Shown here: in pieces, positions 57,424 to 64,000 of the stretch | How positions within the stretch are numbered: position 1 is the stretch's first letter | Layout of the letters: each line of letters starts with the position of its first letter | DNA from: Limosilactobacillus reuteri | GTDB lineage: Bacteria; Bacillota; Bacilli; Lactobacillales; Lactobacillaceae | Assembly (NCBI RefSeq): GCF_020784725.1 | Contig: NZ_JAJGTZ010000033.1 | Coordinates: 1-64,000, forward strand | DNA length: 64,000 nucleotides | Reading direction: 5' to 3' | The notes under the pieces: model-generated | Seen by the model: only the letters and a program-made list of their open reading frames with translations | The model's database searches: none | Told to the model about the DNA's origin: nothing | Made by a program: the position numbers and the translations under genes

Positions 57424-58542
57424 ATGCGTTTTTTACATACGGCTGATTGGCATATTGGCAAGACCTTAAACGATTTTAGCTTGCTTGATGATCAGCTAGC
57501 AACCTTTAAGCAGATTGAAGCAATTGCCAAAGACCAGCAAGTTGATGCGATAGTGATTGCAGGGGATTTATATGATCGGTCCGTGCCCAATGAAACAGCG
57601 GTTAAGCTCTTAAACCAGATGCTACAAGACTTAAACTTGACTGATCATTTTCCTTTACTGGCAATCAGTGGGAACCATGACTCAGCGGTCCGTTTAAGTA
57701 CGGGGACCGATTGGTTTGCTTACCAGTCATTTTTCTTAAATACTAACATTAATGATGCTTTTACCCCGGTCACAATCAAGGATACCCAATTTTTCTTATT
57801 GCCATTCTTTGGGATTCAAGAAGTTCGCAACTATTTTAATGATGCCAAGATTAAAAATGTCAATGATGCGATGGCGCGGATTACAACTGAGATGGAAAAG
57901 CATTTTGCTCCTGATAAAAGGCATGTCCTCGTCGCCCATTTCTTTGCGGCTGGAAGTAAGCGAACGGCGGATTCTGAAACTTTGATTGAGGTTGGGGGAT
58001 TGAGTGCAGTTACAACAGATGTTTTAGCTCCCTTTGATTATGTTGCTCTTGGCCACCTTCATAACCGCAATGCTTTAAATGACAAAAAGGTTAAGTATAG
58101 TGGCTCACCAATGAAGTTTTCGGTATCGGAAGCCAAGCAAGAAAAAGGCGTTTGGATTGTTGATACAGCACCTTTTAAGGCCGAATGGGTTCCGCTATCG
58201 CCAGTTCATGATATTCACCTTTTGAAAGGGAGTTTTGCTGAATTGGCTACAAAACCTGAAGAAGCATTACGGGAAGATTTTTATGACATTGAATTGACCG
58301 ACCAAGAACGAATCCCCGATGTGCTAAACAAGTTACGCGAATATTATCCGAAGATTGTCAGCCTTCACCGGACACATCAGGCTAAGCAGGTTCAACTCAA
58401 CCTTAGTAAAAAGCGTGCTCAGGAATCGCCCCTTGATTTGCTTGTGGATTTTTATTCCCAAACGATGGGAAATGATTTAACTGACCGCCAAAAGAAGTGG
58501 GCAGAAAAGGCCTTAACTCAAATTATGAAAGGGGAGGAATAG
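57424..58542 (+). CDS. sbcD: Exonuclease subunit SbcD
   Basis: The 372-residue nuclease has the metallophosphoesterase motifs HTADWHIGK, GDLYDR, GNHDSAVR, VAHFFAAG and LGHLHNR. With SbcC it forms the Mre11-Rad50-like complex that opens DNA hairpins and processes double-strand breaks. RBS TTTCAGGAGGAA precedes the ATG. sbcC starts one base after its stop codon. Confidence 0.96.
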   Translation: MRFLHTADWHIGKTLNDFSLLDDQLATFKQIEAIAKDQQVDAIVIAGDLYDRSVPNETAVKLLNQMLQDLNLTDHFPLLAISGNHDSAVRLSTGTDWFAYQSFFLNTNINDAFTPVTIKDTQFFLLPFFGIQEVRNYFNDAKIKNVNDAMARITTEMEKHFAPDKRHVLVAHFFAAGSKRTADSETLIEVGGLSAVTTDVLAPFDYVALGHLHNRNALNDKKVKYSGSPMKFSVSEAKQEKGVWIVDTAPFKAEWVPLSPVHDIHLLKGSFAELATKPEEALREDFYDIELTDQERIPDVLNKLREYYPKIVSLHRTHQAKQVQLNLSKKRAQESPLDLLVDFYSQTMGNDLTDRQKKWAEKALTQIMKGEE

Positions 58543-58543
58543 G

Positions 58544-61500
58544 ATGCGTCCATTAACGATTGAACTACATTACTTTGGGCCGTATGAGCATCAAGTGATT
58601 GACTTTACGCAGTTCACAGATCGTTCCCTATTTCTGGTAGCAGGGAATACTGGTGCGGGGAAAACCACGATTTTTGATGCAATGTGTTATGCACTTTTTG
58701 GTCAAACAACCAATGATCGTGATCGGTCCGCTGCTGCTTTACGTTCTGATTTTGCACCAGCTGATCAAGAAACAATGGTGAAGTTTACCTTTGAACACCA
58801 AGACCTTAAATATCAAATTATGCGTCGTCCTAAACAGGTTTTGAAAGGACGTCGTGGCAATTTAGTTGAACATAATCAAGCCGTTGATCTTATTTACCCG
58901 CTTGAAAGTGATCATCCCCACGAAATCATTAAGATCAAGGAAGCAGACACATTCATTACTGACTTACTCAACTTGACCCGGGATCAATTTAAGCAGATTG
59001 TCCTTCTCCCTCAAGGAAAGTTTCGGCAGTTTCTTGATTCAGATAGCAATACTAAGGAAGCTCTTCTACGGGACCTCTTTAATACGTCACGTTATGAGCA
59101 GTGGGCAACGCAACTAAAAAATGATTTGCGTGAACAGAAGAAGTCATTGATGACTCAAGAAACAAAGCTTCAATCATTAAAGGAAACAGTAACCGCGATT
59201 GATGCACAATTAACAACTAAAGAATGGTTAGCAGAAACAAAAAATTACTTAGCCCGACTAAAGGCTAATCTTGAACGTTTGGGTGATGATGAGCAGCAAC
59301 AACAAAAGAAAGTTGATCAGCTTGATGCCCAACTTCATACTGAGCAAGAGTTGAAGAAGAATATTGAGGCGTTGGCTGAACTTGTCAAGGCTGGAGAAAG
59401 ACTTCAAGCTCAAGCGGAAAAGATCCAAGAAACAAAGCAGCAAGTAAAAGTCCTTGACTGGTACCAAGAACACCAGACAGAATATCAACGGTGGAAAGAT
59501 GGCGAAAAGCGTCTCCAAAAATTAACAGCGGACAATAAAATTCTCCATGAAGACCTGCTCAGCTTTCAAAAGCAACAACAAACAATTGAAATCGACCTCC
59601 AACAAACGAGCAAGCAGCAAGAAGAGATTGATCAGCTTCAAACAGAAGTCGCTGACTTGACGAATAAACTACCATTATTCGATGATCGAGATAACCTAAG
59701 ATCAACTATCGATGAACTACAAACAAACTTAAAACAGCGGGAAAAACAGCAAGCTGCTTCCCAGAAGAAGTTGCAAGACGCTCAACAGCAATTGACGGTT
59801 GTTACTAATAATTTAAAAGAGCATGAAAACTTAGGTGAGGTTCAAGTTCATATAGCAAAACAAGAAGTCCTTCAGGAAAAATTAACGACTGCTGGGAAAG
59901 ATTTAAAGCAATTAGAAACAAAACTTTCATCTGAAAAGGAAAATTGCGCGAAATTAGAGCAAAAGCAGGGGGATGCTGAAAATCTTGTTCAAAAATCGCA
60001 AGGTGAGTTGGATGACTTAAATGATCGCTTTGCCCGTCACCAAATTGCTATTCTTGCTCAAAAATTAAAGCCTGCCACCCCTTGCCCAATTTGTGGATCG
60101 CTTGACCATCCCCATCCAGCAAGCTTATCAGATGATGGTGAATTAGTAACGGAAGCACAAGTTAAAGCGGCAACCGTTAAAGTTCAACAAAACCGTAGTA
60201 CGCTTGACCAGTTAGGAGAGCAAGTTCGCCAAAGCGTTGCCAAAATTGCGGACTTAACGACACAGGTAGAAACTCAGCAGACAAATTTAGCTGAACTGTT
60301 AGGGGATGATGAATTGCCGCAGGATTGGGAAGGACAAATCGAAAATCAGGCTCAAAAACTAGCACAAATGAAGACTGATCTTGCTAAAATAGAACAACAG
60401 GTTAAAGAATGGCGCCAAGAAGAGGAAAAATTGCAACAGGAAACCAAGTCCTCTCAGGAAGAACTAGTTAAAATAGACGAAAGTGTGAACCACTACAAAC
60501 AGGACTTAATTGCCAAGCAGACTATTCTGAAAGAAAAAACAGCTTCTTTACCAGCAAAATTTCCTACTAAAGAAGCTGCTGACAAGCAAATTCGAACTGA
60601 TCAACTAAAGATCGAAGCCTTTAATAACCAGCTTGAGTCATTGCAACAACAACGACAAGAAAATGCCGAAAAATTAGCAGGGACAAATAGTCGGATTGAT
60701 CAGACTAAAGAAGAACTTGCCACCCAAACGACGCAACAGGGTAACTTACACCAATATCTTGTGAACCTTTTAGCACAATATGATGTCCAACTTAATTGGA
60801 ATTTCTGGCAAGAAGCTAGTGAACAAGTATCAACGTTGTCATCATTACGTGAACAAGTGACGACCTTTGAGAGTCAAGTCCAGGATAATCAGTCCCAACA
60901 AGAGCGGTTGACTAAAGCCATCAATAACCATTCCATGCCAGATGTTGCGTCAACGCAGACAAAACTTAATGCTGAGCGTGAACAACTTCGGCAATATCAG
61001 CAAGAAATTGGTCAGTTAACTGCTCAGTATAAGCAATTAGAAGAAACGGATCAAAAGATTATTAAGGTAGTCGAAAAAGCCGGCAAACTTGACCAAGAAA
61101 TTAATGAATTACAAACATTAACAGACGTTGTGACCGGAAATACCGAAAACCACGTTAGCTTAGAACGGTATGTATTACAGGCATACTTTCAAGATGTCTT
61201 AGTAGCAGCCAATGTTCAGTTAGATCGATTAACTAATGGTCGCTACCAGTTTGAATTAGCAACTGAAAGTCATGGGACTGGTGCCAAGTGGAGTGGACTT
61301 GAGGTTAATGTATATGATGATAATGCTGGGAGAACGCGAAGTGCCCGAACACTTTCTGGTGGTGAAAGTTTTATGGCCTCCCTTGCCCTTGCTTTAGCTC
61401 TTTGTCAGATTGTCCAAGAGCAAAGCGGGGGGATTAAGATTGATGCGCTCTTTATCGATGAAGGATTCGGTTCCCTTGATCAGCAAGCTCTTGCAGATGC

Positions 61501-61645
61501 TCTTCATTCCCTTCAAGAACTCGAAGGCCACCGGATGATTGGGATTATCAGTCATATCACTGAACTGGAAGAGCAAATTCCAGATCAGTTAATTGTTCGA
61601 TCAAGAAATGGCCGTAGTTATGTCGCATACCAGCATGAAATATAA
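58544..61645 (+). CDS. sbcC: ATPase subunit SbcC
   Basis: The 1033-residue SMC-like ATPase has Walker A GNTGAGKTTIFDAM (about residues 35-48). A long coiled coil is split by the zinc hook CPICGSLDHPHPA (about residue 517). The ABC signature LSGGESFMASLALALAL is near 935 and Walker B DALFIDEGFGSLD near 968. It binds SbcD and holds DNA ends. The order and one-base spacing with sbcD are typical of the operon. Confidence 0.96.
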   Translation: MRPLTIELHYFGPYEHQVIDFTQFTDRSLFLVAGNTGAGKTTIFDAMCYALFGQTTNDRDRSAAALRSDFAPADQETMVKFTFEHQDLKYQIMRRPKQVLKGRRGNLVEHNQAVDLIYPLESDHPHEIIKIKEADTFITDLLNLTRDQFKQIVLLPQGKFRQFLDSDSNTKEALLRDLFNTSRYEQWATQLKNDLREQKKSLMTQETKLQSLKETVTAIDAQLTTKEWLAETKNYLARLKANLERLGDDEQQQQKKVDQLDAQLHTEQELKKNIEALAELVKAGERLQAQAEKIQETKQQVKVLDWYQEHQTEYQRWKDGEKRLQKLTADNKILHEDLLSFQKQQQTIEIDLQQTSKQQEEIDQLQTEVADLTNKLPLFDDRDNLRSTIDELQTNLKQREKQQAASQKKLQDAQQQLTVVTNNLKEHENLGEVQVHIAKQEVLQEKLTTAGKDLKQLETKLSSEKENCAKLEQKQGDAENLVQKSQGELDDLNDRFARHQIAILAQKLKPATPCPICGSLDHPHPASLSDDGELVTEAQVKAATVKVQQNRSTLDQLGEQVRQSVAKIADLTTQVETQQTNLAELLGDDELPQDWEGQIENQAQKLAQMKTDLAKIEQQVKEWRQEEEKLQQETKSSQEELVKIDESVNHYKQDLIAKQTILKEKTASLPAKFPTKEAADKQIRTDQLKIEAFNNQLESLQQQRQENAEKLAGTNSRIDQTKEELATQTTQQGNLHQYLVNLLAQYDVQLNWNFWQEASEQVSTLSSLREQVTTFESQVQDNQSQQERLTKAINNHSMPDVASTQTKLNAEREQLRQYQQEIGQLTAQYKQLEETDQKIIKVVEKAGKLDQEINELQTLTDVVTGNTENHVSLERYVLQAYFQDVLVAANVQLDRLTNGRYQFELATESHGTGAKWSGLEVNVYDDNAGRTRSARTLSGGESFMASLALALALCQIVQEQSGGIKIDALFIDEGFGSLDQQALADALHSLQELEGHRMIGIISHITELEEQIPDQLIVRSRNGRSYVAYQHEI

Positions 61646-61701
61646 GCTTAGAACAGAATTTAAATTTGTGATGATGAAATTAGATAAAAAACTTTAAAAA
61701 T

Positions 61702-61740
61702 AAAAAGTGCAAAAATTAGTTTTTTTCGTATATATATTTA
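61702..61740 (+). promoter_or_regulatory. Promoter-like element, copy 1
   Basis: AAAAAGTGCAAA is followed by a T-run and CGTATATATATTTA. TGCAAA (61708-61713) and TATATA (61731-61736), 17 bases apart, could act as -35 and -10. It agrees closely with copy 2 at 62086-62122. Confidence 0.5.
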
Positions 61741-61760
61741 TAGGGGAGGTGATTTGCGAG

Positions 61761-61847
61761 ATGAAGACTTGTTCGTTCATAGACTCCTTTCCCCATTATT
61801 TGCTGTCTTCGTCTGCAATCATTTCTCTAATGGGAGCTGTGACATGA
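61761..61847 (+). CDS. Possible 28-aa peptide
   Basis: ATG at 61761 with a very strong RBS (GGGGAGGTGA) eight bases upstream gives a peptide beginning MKTCSFIDSFPHYLLSSS and ending in MGAVT. It starts about 20 bases after a promoter-like element. No family is recognised, and the dispersed repeat overlaps its end. The strong RBS is the main argument for translation; it could also be a leader RNA. Confidence 0.35.
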   Translation: MKTCSFIDSFPHYLLSSSAIISLMGAVT

Positions 61848-61945
61848 GCCAAGTTGCTTTCATAGACGAGATGACAGCGCAGTACAACAATAGTCTAGCA
61901 TCGCTTGGCAAAGCTGTTGGTGACTATTGATATTTGCGTGGCCTC
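61832..61945. repeat. Dispersed non-coding repeat, copy 2
   Basis: It starts GAGCTGTGACATGAGCCAAG and continues AGTACAACAATAGTCT and ATCGCTTGGCAAA. It aligns with 56236-56345. Confidence 0.6.
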
Positions 61946-62025
61946 CAAAGGCTAGGTTCGCGTCAAAAAACGAAGTAACAGGTGCTTTCTGTCTTGCTCT
62001 CTTTCTTCTCCCACAAATCTTAATG

Positions 62026-62083
62026 TAAAGATCTCTTATCTGCTCTTTTACGGACCACCAGATAGGAGATCTTTATTTTTTAA
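62026..62083 (+). terminator. Terminator of the first small unit
   Basis: AAAGATCTCTTATCTG and CAGATAGGAGATCTTT form a stem of 16 positions with one mismatch, followed by ATTTTTTA. Confidence 0.8.
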
Positions 62084-62085
62084 AT

Positions 62086-62122
62086 AAAAAGTGCAAATGT
62101 TATCTTTTTACGTATATATTTA
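62086..62122 (+). promoter_or_regulatory. Promoter-like element, copy 2
   Basis: AAAAAGTGCAAATG is followed by CTTTTTACGTATATATTTA. TGCAAA (62092-62097) and TATATT (62115-62120) have a 17-base spacer, as in copy 1. Confidence 0.5.
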
Positions 62123-62228
62123 AGTGAAGGCCTAAAAATGCATTTAATGCTCTTTAACTCCATATTATCTTCCACAGTCTAATAGGCCTTCACTTCAAAA
62201 GCTAGGAAATTCTTCTTAGCTTTTTCTT
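62121..62228 (+). ncRNA. Possible small structured RNA
   Basis: AAGTGAAGGCCTA (62121-62134) pairs perfectly with TAGGCCTTCACTT (about 62183-62196), closing a 50-base loop. A second hairpin AAAAGCTA/TAGCTTTTT (62197-62226) with T-run acts as terminator. It lies directly behind promoter element copy 2. A 14-codon ORF (MHLMLFNSILSSTV, 62138-62182) is inside the loop and may be incidental. Confidence 0.45.
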
Positions 62229-62279
62229 ATAAACAAAAAGTCATTATTGTGGGGAGGGCAATAATGACTTTGAAATTAT

Positions 62280-62975
62280 TTATCTTAATGATTTGCGGTA
62301 TCCAGCGGCTTGCGCTTCTGCTTCTGAGTTGAAATAGACCGCATTTGCTGAATTCATATGATAGTCTTGCTGATCAGGCGTATGGTAGATTTTTGAACGA
62401 GCATTACCAACGATTACACCGGCTTGGTCAGTTTTCATATCACCGTTATTCGATGGTGCAGTTGAACTACTGCTCGTATTAACTGATGAACTTTCCTCGC
62501 TACTGCTGCTCGATGATATTTCTGAAGCTGATTCGCTTTCAATAACTGGTTTTACATAAGTAGTATTAGTAACAGTAAAACTTGTTTTGGCACTTTTATC
62601 ATCATCATTAGTGGCGGTAATATCAAAACGACACTTTTTGGTACTGGTAGCAAGCTTTAGACTCTTACTAAAATTACCATTATCATCGGCTTCGACAGTA
62701 TAGCGACCGTTGTTTCCACCATGCTTTACAATTTTAATCGTTGCATTGGTTTCAGTCTTTCCTGAAAAAGTGACAGATCCGTCTGCTTCAGTATCAATCT
62801 TAATCCCTTTGCTTGTAGCTTGCGCATTCTTACCGTCTGGGATATTAATGGTGAGCGGTAAATTACTGGCAAGTACTGAGTGTTGGTTAATTGGAATAAT
62901 AAATAAACATATTCCAGCAAAAAAGCTAGTAAATATTGTTGCTAGTTTTCTCACAGTCCCCTTCCCCATATTCAT
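62280..62975 (-). CDS. Secreted protein with Ser-rich linker and C-terminal repeat-type domain
   Basis: The 231-residue protein has a signal peptide (residues 1-37, cleavage after SVLAS). An Ig-like beta domain follows (about 40-138, SGKTETNATIKIVKHGG, ADDNGNFSKSL), like adhesion-type Ig domains. A linker rich in Ser and Glu spans about 147-175. The C-terminus (VIVGNARSKIYHTPDQQDYHMNSAN ... SEAEAQAAGYR, in short segments) matches the small YHxP...F.SEAEAQAAGYR domain found in secreted nucleases and surface proteins of lactobacilli. It has no sorting motif, so it is released or bound to the wall non-covalently. Function unknown. Confidence 0.8.
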   Translation of the reverse strand: MNMGKGTVRKLATIFTSFFAGICLFIIPINQHSVLASNLPLTINIPDGKNAQATSKGIKIDTEADGSVTFSGKTETNATIKIVKHGGNNGRYTVEADDNGNFSKSLKLATSTKKCRFDITATNDDDKSAKTSFTVTNTTYVKPVIESESASEISSSSSSEESSSVNTSSSSTAPSNNGDMKTDQAGVIVGNARSKIYHTPDQQDYHMNSANAVYFNSEAEAQAAGYRKSLR

Positions 62976-63155
62976 TAATAGTTGTTTTCCCCTGTAAGAT
63001 CATATCATATAAAAGGTGATTTAAAAAGTTAATCTAATCTACTTGTATGCCCTTACAAAGTGATTGAAATTGATATAAAAATTAACTTTTGGTCATGATA
63101 AAATTAAAACAACTTTTAAGCTATTGTCCATTGTATATTTATAGAGGAGTTTTTT

Positions 63156-64000
63156 ATGAAGAATAATAGTTCAAAATATTGTTTATTGTTAGGGACAGCG
63201 CTGTTAGGATTATATTTCCAAGCTAATAGTGTTCATGCGGATACAACTGATATAACAGTTAATGGGGAGACTACTCATAGCAATGTTACGCCAATGGTTC
63301 AGACTAATAAGGATGAGGCAAGTACACCACAAACAACTACTGATTGGTCTGACCCGTCCAAATATCAAAATGACATTCCAGTTCAGATTTTAGGGATCAA
63401 TGACTTGCATGGTGGGTTAGAAACGACTGGATCAGCTACGATTGGAGATAAGACTTATTCGAATGCCGGAACAGCTGCACGCTTAGCTGGTAACCTTGAT
63501 GCGGCAGAAGAAAGTTTTAAGAATGCTAATCCAACGGGAACTTCAATTCGGGTAGAAGCCGGAGATATGGTCGGGGCCTCTCCAGCAAATTCTGCCCTTC
63601 TTCAGGACGAATCAACCATGCATGCTTTAGACGCAATGCATTTTGAAATAGGAACTTTAGGAAACCATGAGTTCGATGAAGGTTTAGCTGAGTATATGCG
63701 GATTGTTAATGGTGGTGAACCTACTAAACAATATAATGAAGCTGAGATGGCCTATCCTCATGTGAAAACAGGGATTAATATTATTACCGCCAATGTTGTG
63801 AATAAATCTGATGGTCAGATCCCATTTGGCATGCAACCCTACTTGATTAAAGAAATTCATACTAGTGATGGTAAAGTTGCCCGGATCGGATTTGTTGGGA
63901 TTGAAACTACTTCCCTACCAATTTTAACCTTATACGATAATTACAAAGATTATAATGTTTTAGATGAGGCTGAAACAATTGCAAAATATGATCGAATTTT
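63156..64000 (+). CDS. Secreted 5'-nucleotidase-family metallophosphatase (3' end outside window)
   Basis: The open frame starts at ATG 63156 behind ATAGAGGAG and runs off the window end; 281 residues are visible. A signal peptide (residues 1-28, cleavage after VHA) is followed by a Thr/Ser-rich spacer and the catalytic metallophosphoesterase domain. Motifs visible are ILGINDLHGGLE (about residues 85-96), VEAGDMVGASPANSALLQDE and GTLGNHEFDEGL. Family members (UshA/5'-nucleotidase) hydrolyse extracellular nucleotides and UDP-sugars. In Gram-positives they are often LPxTG-anchored; the C-terminus is not visible here. Confidence 0.93.
   Translation, partial: MKNNSSKYCLLLGTALLGLYFQANSVHADTTDITVNGETTHSNVTPMVQTNKDEASTPQTTTDWSDPSKYQNDIPVQILGINDLHGGLETTGSATIGDKTYSNAGTAARLAGNLDAAEESFKNANPTGTSIRVEAGDMVGASPANSALLQDESTMHALDAMHFEIGTLGNHEFDEGLAEYMRIVNGGEPTKQYNEAEMAYPHVKTGINIITANVVNKSDGQIPFGMQPYLIKEIHTSDGKVARIGFVGIETTSLPILTLYDNYKDYNVLDEAETIAKYDRI

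Larger units (their letters stand above)
61646..62279. other. 630-base region with two small transcription units
   Basis: There is no long gene. Two promoter elements of nearly the same sequence (61702-61740 and 62086-62122) are each followed by a short possible ORF and a hairpin with T-run. A dispersed repeat lies at 61832-61945. These parts are listed separately. Confidence 0.6.

Noticed and set aside
62710-62997. 95-codon plus-strand frame opposite the secreted Ser-rich protein
   Set aside because: Antisense of the signal peptide and Ig-like domain; the minus-strand gene has a coherent domain order.

Overview
The window looks like a chromosomal segment of a heterofermentative lactobacillus, most likely Limosilactobacillus reuteri or a close relative. 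The support is the low GC content, the serine-rich repeat adhesins with KxYKxGKxW-type export signals, LPxTG sorting signals, a C69 dipeptidase, and a typical lactobacillar EPS operon and T-box leader. The species is inferred from family knowledge, not from a database search. No rRNA, tRNA or CRISPR array was recognised.

Layout. 1-9.3 kb: two serine-rich repeat surface proteins in tandem, the first cut by the window edge, separated by a decayed ISL3-type transposase. 9.3-17.5 kb: ordinary core genes (dipeptidase PepD, CPA2 cation/proton antiporter, tautomerase, glycerol kinase, a conserved unknown), then a sigma-factor-like gene divergent from a ComK-like gene, and an HxlR regulator. 17.5-34 kb: an exopolysaccharide locus. 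A conserved head (LCP ligase, chain-length regulator, BY-kinase, priming transferase) ends in a strong hairpin. A very AT-rich variable part follows (Alg14/Alg13-like pair, HAD protein, GT4, GT2, polymerase, acetyltransferase, GT32, flippase), interrupted by an IS110-type transposase wreck. It ends with rmlB and a broken rmlD.

34-53 kb is an accessory region. It holds a stand-alone ABC-type ATPase with a C-terminal HEPN-like RNxxxH motif; a CcpA-controlled GntR / ADP-ribosylglycohydrolase / NCS1 permease / PfkB kinase cluster resembling enterobacterial yegTUVW; a MazEF toxin-antitoxin pair; and a three-gene system of coiled-coil protein, McrB-like AAA+ NTPase and McrC-like DUF2357/PD-(D/E)xK nuclease. 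That system is flanked by two copies of the mazF 3' end. A membrane-anchored protein, a methionine-type T-box with mmuM-mmuP, and a membrane-embedded YobI/KAP-like P-loop ATPase follow. The three-gene McrBC-like cassette is the best candidate for an incompletely described system.

53-64 kb: an LPxTG coiled-coil surface protein, the PHP-type tyrosine phosphatase that would counteract the EPS BY-kinase but lies about 35 kb away, a GH25 lysozyme, sbcDC, a 630-bp stretch with two look-alike small transcription units, a secreted Ser-rich protein, and the start of a secreted 5'-nucleotidase-family enzyme cut by the window end.
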